Source of the DNA: Limnephilus marmoratus
Taxonomy: Eukaryota; Arthropoda; Insecta; Trichoptera; Limnephilidae
DNA: 64,000 bases
Reading direction: 5' to 3'
Assembly: GCA_917880885.1 (NCBI GenBank)
Contig: OU862922.1
Location: 23,374,627-23,438,626, forward strand
Shown here one piece after another: positions 20,029-30,757 of the stretch (the first letter of the stretch is position 1; each line of letters begins with the position of its first letter). The notes beneath the pieces were generated by a model, which was not told where the DNA came from, did not search any database, and was given only the letters and a program-made list of their open reading frames with translations. The translations under genes and the position numbers were made by a program.

Positions 20029-20679
20029 TTATATAAAAAGAGTTTTTATTGATTTTTTGAATTTTGTGTAATTTGTTTCCAATCTTAATTTCAAGGGTAA
20101 TTCGTTAAACCATTTAACTCCAATATATTTGTAGAATTGTTGGGCTGTGGTGGTGTAACAGCGCGGTAAAGTCAGAGAACCAAGGATATTTGTTATATTG
20201 CTGTTCGAAAAAATAGTGTTAACATTATTGAGACAATCTTTGTGTATTTGTAAAAGCGTATTTTTTTTATAAATATTATGAAGTGAAAGGACTTTAAATT
20301 CCTGAAATAATTTGATGGTAGGGTAATCGTATGGCTTTTTTAGAATTATTTTTATTAATATTCTTTGGATAATTTCTAAAGGCAAAAGAGAAGTTTTGAA
20401 AGCACCACCCCAGCCAACAATTCCATATTGTAATACTGATTGAATTAGGGAAAAATAGATGGTTCTTACTAATCCAATATTTAGTATGTTACGTATTCTA
20501 ATAAAAATGTAAATTAATTTTCTTAACCGTTCTACTGTTGTATTGATTTGTAATTTCCATTTTATGTTACTATCTATAATTACACCGAGGTATTTTACAT
20601 TTGTTTTAATAGTGAGTATAGAGCAGTTAGGTTTACATAGATATGACTTAGATATATACTTAGACATAGATATATACAT
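20029..20679 (-). pseudogene. LINE reverse-transcriptase C-terminal half
   Basis: A 216-codon open frame. Recognisable segments are KYLGVIIDSNIKWKLQI (end of the palm, thumb entry), VRTIYFSLIQSVLQYGIVGW and LEIIQRILIKIILKKP, then a C-terminal NELPLKLR...FKKSIKTLFI tail. These are typical of Jockey/CR1-superfamily non-LTR retrotransposons. The catalytic YADD region is missing, so the copy is 5'-truncated. Its first ~14 residues come from a tandem repeat at 20636, so the Met is not the native start. Confidence 0.8.
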
Positions 20680-20742
20680 ACTTAGACATACTTAGATATA
20701 TATATACTTAGACATAGATTATGACATAGATATATACTTAGG
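20636..20742. repeat. Degenerate TATATACTTAGACATA minisatellite
   Basis: Five to six irregular units of about 14-22 bp built on TATATACTTAGACATAGA, exactly where the LINE relic is truncated. Confidence 0.6.
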
Positions 20743-20759
20743 TGTAGAATTTTTCTAAA

Positions 20760-21250
20760 TAGTTTTTCTAGACTATGAATTTTTAGTTTTTTAATAAAAA
20801 CTACAACAGATAATTCAAACTACGAGAAAACAAGAAACTATTAAACAAAATGAATGCAATTTATATATGTAAGTCAAAATAATACATATTATTATTTTTT
20901 AAAGCAGGGAATATTACTCGTACGTGCTCTGGCGTATTGAAATATTAACAATTTTATTAATAAAATTTTTGTGTCAGTAAGACACATTTTACCTCGTAAC
21001 CGCAATCAATATCATGAGATATGAAACTTAGAAATATCCATACTGTAAAAATAATTATCAGTTAATGTATTTTTAACTGTTTGATCTTAACTTAGATGAC
21101 ACAATAATTCCAAAATTATATGTGTGCAATTTGGAAAAAATGAGATATATTTTAGCATTTTTCAGTCATAATGACGTCCAGTAAACAATAAACATGAAAT
21201 CTCCAAAATTCTCGAACAAAATGATTTTCAAAAGCTTCCTAATTGGGTAG
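20760..21250. other. No recognisable feature
   Basis: AT-rich sequence without ORF or repeat match. Confidence 0.5.
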
Positions 21251-21259
21251 GCCCTAAAG

Positions 21260-21795
21260 CATGGGTGGGGAACCTTTTTGCCGCCAGGCCCTTTAAATGT
21301 TTGTAGTACCTATCGATCAACCGCGGGTCACACATTATAGATTTTCTGCGTCTAGTCTGCATCCTCGACATATTATTATAACCTCATTTTACCAATTTTG
21401 TTGCATAGAAAATAACTAGAATTTTAAAACCGCACTTGGAATACGAGAATGGATGTCTTAGAAATTCGTTAGTTCATGAATTCACAACTGGATTTTTGTA
21501 GGTGCATTCTGAACACATGACTGGTTTGAACTTAAGAATGAATATGCACACGAGTCCACCAGTCATCCAGTTTAAATTTAATTATAATTGTACTAAGAAC
21601 ACTTGAGCGGTTTTCCTGCACTTTTCGGCATATTTATGGTCCGCAACTAGATTTTTATAATCACGCGCATAACCGCATAATAATGAAAGTAAGCTGAACT
21701 CGGATTCTGGATGAAATTTGTTTATAAAAATTTTAGGCGGTTCTTTCAACAGGTCAAACAAAAAGAGCTCGCAGGCCGCAATTGCTCCGTCCCTG
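21260..21795. mobile_element. Non-autonomous hAT-like element
   Basis: The left end CATGGGTGGGGAACC and the inverse of the right end CAGGGACGGAGCAATTGC are diverged forms of one terminus. Both run into a GCCGCCAGGCC / GCGGCCTGC block. The flanks CCCTAAAG (21252-21259) and CCCTAAAA (21796-21803) are an 8-bp duplication with one mismatch, as expected for hAT. No transposase. The divergence suggests an old insertion. Confidence 0.6.
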
Positions 21796-22377
21796 CCCTA
21801 AAAAATAAAAATAATACTATGTTGCGATTTTGTATAAATAGATGTGTTTTTGAATACTTCGACTAAAAGAAAAAATTGCAATTTGCAATAATTTGAAAGG
21901 CAAATGGGGAAGTACAACGCTGCACAATTTACGAAGTCAACCGTTCACTGGTTTTCATAACTTAATTTATGAATGCTGATTACGTAAACACAAAAGATAA
22001 AATCAGAATGGAAAAGTTTTCTTTAAATTCTTAATAAAAAATTGCATCAAGCGCTTTGATCCATACTTATTCATACAGTAATATTATGCTCGCGGTTGTA
22101 ATAAGTAACATACCAATCTGAAACGTAATTGGTGGAACAAAATAATTATTATAATGCACCGGAATATTAGAAAATCGATGTGCTTGACTACTGACGAGAA
22201 TTATAGTGTAAAACTTCTTAGGAATTTACATCACTCGAAGACGAAGGAGTTAATTTAACAGTTTTCCCGGATGTTGAATCTTACCAATAATATACTTTTA
22301 CATCACACTGATAGTGGTGAGACAAATTGGTAAGTTATTTTGAACTAGACCTAGGGATGTCGAAAGTGAAAAAAAAA

Positions 22378-22512
22378 ATCGATATATCGATGTATCGATA
22401 TTTATTAAAATATCAATATCGACGTCGATATATCGAGAAAAAAATATCGATTTACCAATATCGACGTCGATATATCGAGAAAAAAATATCGATTTATCGA
22501 TATATCGATATA
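22378..22512. promoter_or_regulatory. Left TATCGATA array of the hAT-like element
   Basis: At least nine ATCGAT/CGATA cores in 135 bp, including a directly repeated ~50-bp unit with ATATCGACGTCGATATATCG. TATCGATA is the Drosophila DRE, bound by DREF, and CGATA clusters are bound by the insulator protein BEAF-32. Equivalent factors here are assumed. Confidence 0.5.
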
Positions 22513-23089
22513 TCGGTCAAATTTTCAAGAGATTTTGCGTTTTTAAAATAATAGTGTTCAGCTAAATATTATCAATAGTAATTTTTGTACACAATTTCCT
22601 TTTTTTAATGTACAAAAATCTCAATAAAAATATAGGTATTTTTATCACTACTCATTTTTATTACGTGATAATTACAAAAATATCTAAACTAAAAAGCTGT
22701 CTTCTAACTTATGTGTAAACTGAGACGCATACAAAGTTTGTACGCTTCTCAGTAACATTCTATTGGCGTATTTATCTGTCAAAAAGGACTTCGTGTTTGT
22801 AACAAGGTATAGTCAATAATCATAGACAATTGGGAACCAACACATAGGAGTGGCTTAGAAAAAAATGGCGAAAAATAGCATACATTTCTATGTGTGTACC
22901 TACACACATGAGATAGTATTGGTGATCACAAATACTAATGCAAAGACAATAGATTTGTAAGCTATTAATAGTTAAAATTTCAACCGCCAGATGTCATGAC
23001 CCAATACAGTTACTTTTTTCCGTTCGTTCCTATACGGTTTTGGATTCTAGTGACTTTAAATACATAAATTTTAAAAAATATCGTTTTTG

Positions 23090-23196
23090 ATACAATTTTC
23101 GATATTGGATATTTTGTATCGATATATCGAATCAAAATATATCGGCTAAAAATATCGATATATTGAATTAAAAATATCGATATATCGATACTTTTT
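23090..23196. promoter_or_regulatory. Right TATCGATA array of the hAT-like element
   Basis: Several ATATCGAT/TATCGATA cores, the counterpart of the left array at the other terminus. Confidence 0.5.
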
Positions 23197-23464
23197 CAAC
23201 AAGCCTAACTAGACCCAGAACGCAGATATTCAAATCCACAGTGGTTAGAATTACCTGCTTTAGAGAGTTATGGAATGTTTTCAGGAGTTTTAAAATAAAC
23301 TTAATCCTAAATACTGATAAAAGACGCCGTGTTTTTCAAATAGTAAATAATTTAAGTATTTATTTATTTGTAAGAAACAAACCGCTTTTACATAATCAGT
23401 GATACATATATAAGTGAACTGAAGTCAAGCCACAGAAGTTTCTTATACATTGGAAATGAAGTTT

Positions 23465-24180
23465 TACTAACTAACTAACCATCACGCCGTTTCCTCGCAG
23501 GGGTAGGCAGAGAGGATGGACCGCCAAACAACTCGGTCTTGGCATACACTCTTTGCCTCACTCACATTCATACATCGTCTCATACATACTCTTCTATTAT
23601 TCTGACTTTTGACATGGCCCGACTCAAGTATCTGATTCACTTGATCGTGCCATGTCTTCCTCGGGCGTCCCCGACTTCTTCTACCATTCACATTCGCGTC
23701 GTATGTTCTTCTTACACTACTTTATTCGCTCATTCGCTCTACATGCCCCTTTCCCTTCTTAATCTTACTTATTATGCTTACATCAGCCTTACATTCTTTG
23801 CGGATATCCACATTTCACATCATACATTGTTTTACCACACATACGTCTCAGGGATCCCATTTCAACAGCATTCTGTTTACTTTCATCCTTCCTCTGCCAG
23901 TTCCATGCCTCACTGCCATACATCAGTGTAGGTACCAGGACTCCATTGTGGACTGCTAGCTTCGCTTCTTTTGACAGTTTTTTTTATTAGCACCAATGAC
24001 ATTCAGTCCACCATTAATGGAGTTACCGGCATTCACCCTTCTTTCAATATCTCTATCAGCCTTCCCATCTCTCGTAAACATACTACCCAGATACAAAAAC
24101 TCATCCACCTGCTCCAAGTATTCATCATTCACAACTATATTGCAAACTGTTTTCGTACTTTATCTTTCGTATCTTAAAAT
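23465..24180 (-). pseudogene. LINE reverse-transcriptase C-terminal relic
   Basis: With two or three frameshifts, the minus-strand frames give a VNDEYLEQVDEFLYLGSM-like strip, a PTLMYGSEAW-like segment, GHVERM, GRRSRGRPRKTWHDQV and finally CQDRVVWRSILSAYPC before the stop. This is the standard order after the YADD motif in non-LTR elements. Other 3' copies lie at 9310-9400 and, heavily decayed, at 36545-36720. Confidence 0.8.
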
Positions 24181-24570
24181 TAATTTTGGGTTATAGGAAG
24201 GGTTAAGTAAGAGGAATACGGGAAAACGGTAGGCGATGCTCCCGATACATTCCATACTCTCATATTAATAATAATAAAATATAATGTTGAAGCCAGCTAC
24301 CTAAAAACTACCATTGTCTTATTAATTTACGAGTTTAACATACCTACCTACTTTCAATGGCACCTACCATTTAAAATCAAAACCTTGCATCAAATTTAAA
24401 TGTCCGGGTTAAATTTTCGCCACAAGAAAAACTAAACCCTTTCACACACTTCCCAAATGATCATCTGGTCAATCCACGCTATGCAATTGCACTATATAAG
24501 TATTATAAATACAAAACAATACAAGAACAACATGTCAACCTACCAGAGACCAAATGGGAAAATAATTCAC

Positions 24571-24781
24571 CGACTCCAGATATTTTCATATCAGAGGGTT
24601 CGGCTCTGTGGAATTCCTAATTGAACCTATAAATCCTACTGATCCCTCAATATAAATATTTAAAAAATCTTTTGTAATCCTACATGTATTTAAAATGACT
24701 GATTTTTGCATTTTTATATATAAATTCTTTGACAAATCTAATATGCCTAATTTTTTAATGAGAGACGAGACTAGAATAGAG
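24571..24781 (-). pseudogene. LINE C-terminus, distal piece
   Basis: Encodes LGILDLSKNLYIKMQKSVIL then NTCRITKDFLNI, the terminal domain of a non-LTR polyprotein whose upstream part lies at 26407-26684. The two pieces are separated by the hAT element inserted at 24782. Confidence 0.7.
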
Positions 24782-25163
24782 CAGTGTTCCGCAAAGTGTG
24801 CTCCGCGGCACACTGGTGTGCCGTGGCCATTTGTAAGTGTGCCGCGAGTCCCGCGTCACTTCTCACAAAGTGCTCTGTAAATCGGTCTTTACTTTTCTGT
24901 GCGGCGCGGCGGCCGGAGGTGGCGTGGGTGGGACTCGATCGCTGCGAAGTGGCCGTGTGCTACGCCACTACGCTACATTATCACGTGATTGCGCACGAGC
25001 TATCGGGGTGCATGCGCGTAACAACATAACATTACGAATTACAACGGCGACGTTGCGCCCGCTTGTTTAGAAGTCATTCGTTAATGCTAGTGTTTGGTTG
25101 TGTCGTCGCGAACTTAATTGACTTTTTTAATTGCAAAAAAATATCCCATATTACGTGTATATA

Positions 25164-25885
25164 ATGGATAAATTCGTTAAACGTACCGCAAGTTTGTCAA
25201 GTGAAACTAATGATTCCCAAGAAGAAGCAGAGTCAACGAAGAAAAAACCTAAGCTTTTTGATCGGAAATACGATGAGAGCTATGTGCGTTATGGCTTTAT
25301 ATATTGCGGTGACGAATCGAGCCCAATCCCAAAATGTCTTGTTTGTGGAGAAACTTTGGCTAATAATTCGATGGTGCCCAGTAAACTTTCACGACATTTA
25401 ACAACTGAACACCCATCGGTGGCTCACAAAGATAAAGCCTTCTTTCAACGTATGAAAGACCAGTCTAAGAAACAGGTAACTCTCATGAGTTCGTCTTTCA
25501 ATACATCAAGCAAAGCGCAAAAAGCAAGCTACGTGATTGCTAATATGCTGGTTAAATCGAAGAAACCTCATTCTCTCGCTGAAACTTTAATTTTACCTGT
25601 CTGAAAAGAAATTGTCAAAATTATGATTAGCCAAGAAGCCGCTAAGGAAATCGAAAAAATACCTGCGTCAGCAGATACGATCTCACGTCGCATTAATGAA
25701 ATATCCACCGACATTCAATCAACGTTAATTGAAAAATTAAGGCTAAGTGGAGTTTTCGCGCTACAAGTCGACGAGTCTACTGATATCAGTGGTCGATCGA
25801 CGAAGAGATGCGAACAGCGTTATCAACGATTGTTCCAAATTTTGATCGTCTGTGTTCAGTTAAACAGGCTCACATTTCGCATTAA
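25164..25885 (+). pseudogene. hAT transposase remnant with BED zinc finger
   Basis: From Met at 25164: an acidic/basic N-terminus with KKKPK, then a BED zinc finger with CLVCGE followed by LSRHLTTEHP (C-x2-C...H-x4-H), then a lysine-rich linker. One TGA at 25602 interrupts LILPV/KEIV. The frame resumes as EAAKEIEKIPASADTISRRI and reaches LQVDESTDISG, the first catalytic Asp region. It then jumps to the extreme C-terminus in another frame (VPNFDRLCSVKQAHISH, stop at 25883). The dimerisation and most of the RNase H-like domain are deleted. The pattern resembles the hAT group related to vertebrate ZBED5/FAM200/SCAND3. Confidence 0.85.
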
Positions 25886-25941
25886 ACATCTTTTCATGTT
25901 ATATTGATTTTAATAATAAATATTAATAAAATATTGTTTTG

Positions 25942-26316
25942 GGTAAATTTTGGTTCGGAGTGGCCACGCTTATTACGAATATTTTTTAGAAAAAAACTTT
26001 AGATATGCCGTAATTACTATAAAAGGAAACTTTTTGGCTTGGTGGCGGCGGAAAAAGATGCATTTTAATTATCAATTGCGTAAAATTAAAATTCACTTCT
26101 CGAACCGATTCGGTGACAGTTCGCGGTCATTCTGTCACTGTTATGTGATAAATATCAATCATAATTACACAAACCCGGCTAGACAAACCCTGTTTTGCCA
26201 AACAAACCATTCAAAACCTGGGATGTTTTTTAAAATTATGATGACATGCAGCTTTCGTATTATCAAAGTTCGCCGTTATTAGTAATAAGCCTAGCCAATC
26301 CTATCCAAAATTTACC
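25942..26316. mobile_element. 375-bp MITE nested in the hAT element
   Basis: Terminal inverted repeats of about 35 bp: GGTAAATTTTGG then CTTATTAC in the left arm, with an inverted counterpart at 26282-26316. Flanks TTGTTTTG and TTGTTTTT form a probable 7-8 bp duplication. The 110-codon ORF inside is not meaningful. It must post-date the hAT insertion or have moved with it. Confidence 0.65.
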
Positions 26317-26404
26317 TTGTTTTTTTTTCTTTGGTGTACCGTTAAAATTTCTTGATTAGTTAGGTGTACCGTGAACATAAAAAGTTTGCGGAACACTGGA
26401 ATAG

Positions 26405-26438
26405 AGACTAGACTAGACTAGACTAGACTAGACTAGAG
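26405..26438. repeat. GACTA pentanucleotide microsatellite
   Basis: About six tandem GACTA units abut the right target duplication of the hAT element. The left flank has one unit, so the array expanded beside the insertion or existed at the target. Confidence 0.85.
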
Positions 26439-26684
26439 CTAATGCCAGTAGCCGAAATAACAAATGGTAATATTTTTATAGTCTGAGAATGCCAAATTCT
26501 TTTAATCTCATTTCCTAAATCTGTGTATTTTCTAATTTTTTCAGAAACAGTTTTTTGAATATTACAAGAATTTGGAATAGCTACATCAATGATATCCGTT
26601 TTTTTTTTAAATTTTGTCATGTAAAACTATATCAGGTCTATTATGACTAATTGTTCTGTCTGTTAGTATAGTTTTGTCATAATA
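26407..26684 (-). pseudogene. LINE C-terminus, proximal piece
   Basis: Minus-strand frames encode YYDKTILTDRTISHNRPDIV, then after a frameshift in an A-run near 26600, DVAIPNSCNIQKTVSEKIRK and KILPFVISATGI. This order (DRTI..NRPDI, IDVAIP, ISATG) belongs to a common insect non-LTR C-terminal domain of the kind often annotated as R2-like. The clade is uncertain. It is cut on the right by a Helitron at 26685 and on the left by the hAT. Confidence 0.75.
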
Positions 26685-27170
26685 TCTAATATATAAAATT
26701 CTCGTGTCACGGTGTTTGTTACCATACTCCTCCGAAACGGCTGGACCAATTTTGATGAAATTTTGTGTGCTTATCTGGTAGGTCTGAGAATCGACCAACA
26801 TCTATTTTTCATACCCCTAAAAGTAAAGGGTGTTCCACTCCGAAGAAAATTATTTTCCCCATACATTTTGTATGGAACGAATTCTCCTATTTTGAAAGAA
26901 CTGCAGCAATATTGTAAGGGGTATAATATTGAACTGTGAACCGGGGGAGGGGGGAGGGGGGAAAGGAACTCAGAAGGGGGTTAGCGGGACGGGGGAAGGG
27001 GAGAAGTGGAGTGGGGAGAGGGGAACGCGAGAGGGGAAAGGATACGCAGGGAGAAACAATTTAGATCAAGGTATGGTATACGCAGGGAGAAACAATTTAG
27101 ATCAATTCAGCTAATAAGTTGACAACAGTTTTTGATTCTGAGGCGGTACGAAGTTCGCCGGATCAACTAA
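26685..27170 (+). mobile_element. Helitron-like element inserted in a LINE
   Basis: Begins exactly between A (26684) and TCTAATATATAAAATTCTCG, and ends with a GGCG...CGCC hairpin (27142-27159), seven bases, CTAA and then T. These are the canonical Helitron features: TC start, 3' hairpin, CTRR end, A-T target, no duplication. The centre (26938-27010) is G-rich and the string ACGCAGGGAGAAACAATTTA occurs twice. The 5' half is a widespread insect repeat (CTCCTCCGAAACGGCTGGAC). Confidence 0.75.
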
Positions 27171-27935
27171 TATTTTATAAAATTTATGCATTACAATAAA
27201 CAAAAAGTGTAAAAAATATTCAATAGTACAATTTTTGTGTTCGGTATAAACGTTATTTTTTTCTATCTAGTATTTTTCTTAATTTTTTTCTTGTTATTTA
27301 TTTCCAATATTTATTATTTCTTACTTACATAATTTTATTATTTTGAGCTGGAATTCCCTCACCAAACGCAAGAGCCTTGTCTCTTTATGGTGAGCAAAGG
27401 CTATTATTATTTTCCTTTATTACACTGCATTGTACGTAGAAAACTGTAATTTTAAAAAATTTAAATATTCAAAAGGAAAAAAAAATGTATAATTAATGTT
27501 TTGAGCCATGTTTGGTGGACACACCAACAATTCACTTCTCCTTCACATTTCCGCATTTTTTCTCTCCCAAAGTGTCTAAATTCATATTAATTTCAATTCA
27601 ATTCGGGGATGATATAGTCGCACTGGCCCTAGGCAGTAATACTATGTGCTTTTGTCTTATATAAACGTTAGTTTTGAATTACGCATTTAGTGTATTATCT
27701 CTCTCGACATTGTTTCCTCTGGGTAATTCCCCAATTATCAACCACGATTAATTATTCCAAGAATTGCCAGGTTTTATCAAACTAAATATATTTATTCAAT
27801 TTCATTGGAATAACTTTTGAAGGTTATAACCATCAATGGCATGTTATATTTTTTGGTTTTTGTAATAACCTAATGAGTAAAACCCCAAATTATACTACAT
27901 TTGGATACGTTTTAAGATTTTGACGGCCAAAAGCA
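27171..27935. other. No recognisable feature
   Basis: AT-rich sequence without ORFs or repeat matches. Confidence 0.5.
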
Positions 27936-27937
27936 TT

Positions 27938-28104
27938 TTCGTTATTTGTTTTTGGGGTGTGTTGCGCTACCTCCTTCTTTAGCCATTGTCTGTCACACAT
28001 CTACCGGATCTGCCCTGATGATGGACACTGCAATGATGTCCGAAGCGTTGGCTAAAGAAGGAGGTAGCGCAACACGGCATATCACCCCAAAAACAAATAA
28101 CGAA
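27938..28104. mobile_element. Inverted-repeat fragment carrying a hammerhead core
   Basis: The left arm TTCGTTATTTGTTTTTGGGG plus TGCGCTACCTCCTTCTTTAG is repeated inverted at the right end. Only the right half holds a hammerhead core. A third half-unit lies at 57497-57600. Read as inverted repeats of a Penelope-like element with the interior lost. Confidence 0.6.
28009..28058 (+). ncRNA. Hammerhead ribozyme core with GAAG in place of GAAA
   Basis: GCC, CTGATGA, stem II GGACA/TGTCC, GAAG, then CGTT and GGC. GCC/GGC starts stem I, and after a TAA bulge TCT pairs AGA. The last A of GAAA is G, which breaks the first base pair of stem III, so this copy is probably inactive compared with 57546. 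Confidence 0.6.
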
Positions 28105-28107
28105 TAT

Positions 28108-29785
28108 ACTATATTTAACCATTGAACACGATACGAAAATTTGAAACACGAAAAATCATAAATCTGTTACAAATTTTTCGTTCGAGGGTCTCAATTATTA
28201 ACTTCAATGAGTAAATATTATATTCACGTTTGGGATAATTGAGAAAATACAATGTGCCACTCAAACTTCCAACAAAATCTACAAACAGGTCGATGTCGAT
28301 GGAATTGTGGAATTTCCACGGTGGATAGGTGTAATTTGTCTGATTTCAAAGGGATTGGCGGTGGGCTTCATACAAGGAAGTGGATTTATTGAGCGGAGCC
28401 AGAGACCGTATCGCACGACAGTTAGTCAAGTGGACATGGGCCGTGGGTTCGATAATCGCCGGCTCCGCATTCAAAGAGCAAGGAACGAAGCTCCGAAGTA
28501 GATAAACCAAGTAAACATCAGTAGCCAACCAACTACGCCCATTACCGCAAGTAGTGTATCGCTTACATTTACAAAAACTGCTGGAGTGAGATCTTTAAAA
28601 GGACTTTCTAAAAATCAAATATCAAAAGGTTCAGGTTTCTTGGTACGTAACTATCCTGAACATTGGGAAATTGATATCAATTTTTGATTTCTTAATATTA
28701 TAGTTGCACATATTACACAACTTATCGAACAAAACCAATTTTGGAGACAGTTGGTATTATACAATTGGTCATATTAGATTTCTAAATATTGTTGCACATA
28801 TGCGAAGCTGTAAAACCAAAACTAATATGACAAATTTTGAAGACTTTTACTAAAAGGTATTCCTCTATAAGAAACTTGGTACGCGTATCCGACATCTGCA
28901 GTACATATAAAATGAGGTGCTAACTGATCCATGGTTGTTTACCGAAGGTACAATTTGCATAATTGCTGCAATGCAAGGTTAAACATAGCAGAAAATTAAT
29001 ATTTCCTTGACACTGTTACGTATGATATTTATCACCTTTCATCCAGAATATCATCGATATCTAAAGACACGTTATGTATTGATCAATGTGGTACTTGTGT
29101 TCGGTATTCACTCATAGAACAGTTGTACATTTGAAACGAAGCAGCTGGTGTTATGCTTTATGATACCACCTTTACAGTTTTGAATGTTGGATATTCCAGC
29201 AGAACACTTGACGTAATTAAACAACATTATAACTTGCCAGGCTTAATGGTTGAAAATTTGTCGATAAATGAGATTATCAGAAATTAACGCCACTGCGCAG
29301 ACTAATTTTGAAAGCCGCGATGCCAGTGTCAATTATGAGCCTACACATCTGTCCGAATTACTCGGTTTCTGGAATGTCCGCCACCTGCCGTCCGAAACTG
29401 TGTTTGTACACGTAAACGAGCAAGACTATCGATAATGATTATTATTGGTAGATGGAATCGATCCGTCGACCGTGAAATTACCATTACGAATACTTTCAAT
29501 ACGAACTACCGCTGACGAAAGCGCGGTTTTGTAGTGTATCGTTCAACAAACTTCGCTGAACTTCGCTAACTAAAACTACCTAAAACGTGTACACAAATGA
29601 ATCCCTAAAAACTCAGCTGTTCCAATACATATGTTTTGTTAAGCAAAAACAATTCGCTCTGAAAATAATTTAACTTGTGAGACTCTTATCAGAATATTAT
29701 CGTTCTTACCTGTAAATATCGAGGATCAAGATATGATTTCTCAAATTATTCAAGATAGATTTCTAAAAACTAAGTAAATCATCAA
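28108..29785. other. No recognisable feature
   Basis: A moderately GC-rich patch at 28300-28560 has short ORFs on both strands without known motifs. Around 29050-29290 some decayed coding-like strips exist but no family is recognised. Confidence 0.4.
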
Positions 29786-29794
29786 AAAACTTTA

Positions 29795-30070
29795 CAAAAT
29801 GAAATTGAACACATTTTAAGCATTTCTTCTTTAGAAAAACGTAGAAAGGACTCTGATATAATATGCATTTTTAAAATTATCAACAGTATTACTGACACAC
29901 CTGCTTTGTTACAACTCATCCAGTTCAACATCCCTTCCCGTAGACTCCGAAATAATGAATTGCTGTTCCTCAATCAACATTCTACTAATTATGGATATCA
30001 TTCTCCTTTATCCAGAATGTCGAGATGTGTCAACGCAAATCAAAGATTTGAATTTTTAAAGTCTTTTTAA
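29795..30070 (+). pseudogene. LINE polyprotein C-terminus
   Basis: An open frame without an early Met encodes SLEKRRKDSDIICIFKII, QFNIPSRRLRNNELLF, STNYGYHSPLSRMSR and FEFLKSF before the stop at 30068. The LxxRRxxxDxxxxyKiiN...fNvPxrxxR...TnYgxxSPlxRM signature is the conserved tail of many insect non-LTR ORF2 proteins. This copy is 5'-truncated. Confidence 0.85.
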
Positions 30071-30250
30071 ATCTATCTTCAAGCTACTTGTAGTTATCTT
30101 CTATATGTACTTTTATATTATATGTATTTTGTCAATTCTCTTCATCTATATGTACTATCCTGTCGTTGTCATCTCTCTTTTTTTTATTCGTGTTATTGTT
30201 ATATTGTTTATGGACTATTTGTTTATGGACTAAATAAATAAATAAAATAG
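30071..30250 (+). repeat. LINE 3' untranslated region and tail
   Basis: Continues from the LINE stop codon and ends in (AAATA)n (GACTAAATAAATAAATAAAA) near 30230-30248, the usual 3' end of this LINE type. Confidence 0.65.
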
Positions 30251-30755
30251 TTCAAGGATTAACGCTCGAAAAATGACACGCAACTCAAAAATGAGACGTT
30301 AAAAAAATGAGTTATCACAAAAGTTAAGCATTAAGGTATCGTATTGATAAGAGAAAAATAACAAAAAGAGATTTTTAAATAAGGATGGTGAATGCAATTA
30401 ATTGGACAAAATATATTTATACATTTATCGTAAAAAAAGTTTTGAAAAATTGTGTTAGAATTGTCTTTTAACTAGGTTAGGTCTCGTAGAAATCGTTGTC
30501 TCCCTTACTATCATAGTGAGAAATATGATATAAACGGCGTTAGAAAGAGAACGCTCCTGGCTGTTTATTCAAATCACAAAATAAGTAAAAACTTTACCAA
30601 AGTTTCGGATCGCAATTGGAAAAAAAAGTGAAACTTTAGGATTTTTTTATTAATTATTTATTTTTATATGGAACGACAAAAAAATTAGGCGATAATAATA
30701 TTTATAATACATTTGTTTAATAAAATACGTACATGTTTTTTTTTTCGTTATTAGT
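30251..30755. other. No recognisable feature
   Basis: AT-rich sequence with no supported feature. Confidence 0.5.
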
Positions 30756-30757
30756 AA

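Larger units (their letters stand above)
22352..23207. mobile_element. 856-bp hAT-like element with TATCGATA arrays
   Basis: Ends TAGGGATGTCGAAAGT and, inverted, TAGGCTTGTTGAAAAAGT. Flanked by a perfect 8-bp duplication ACTAGACC (22344-22351, 23208-23215). Both subterminal regions are dense in ATCGATAT/TATCGATA. The interior has no credible transposase, so it is non-autonomous. A short +-strand ORF at 22327 is made of the repeats. Confidence 0.75.
24782..26398 (+). mobile_element. hAT transposon, internally deleted
   Basis: The termini CAGTGTTCCGCAAA (24782) and its inverse (26385-26398) are perfect over 14 bp. An identical 8-bp duplication GAATAGAG flanks the element (24774-24781, 26399-26406). 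At 1617 bp it is shorter than autonomous hATs, and its transposase gene is reduced to the two ends. It sits inside a LINE relic and is itself interrupted by a smaller MITE. The perfect duplication indicates a fairly recent insertion. Confidence 0.9.
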
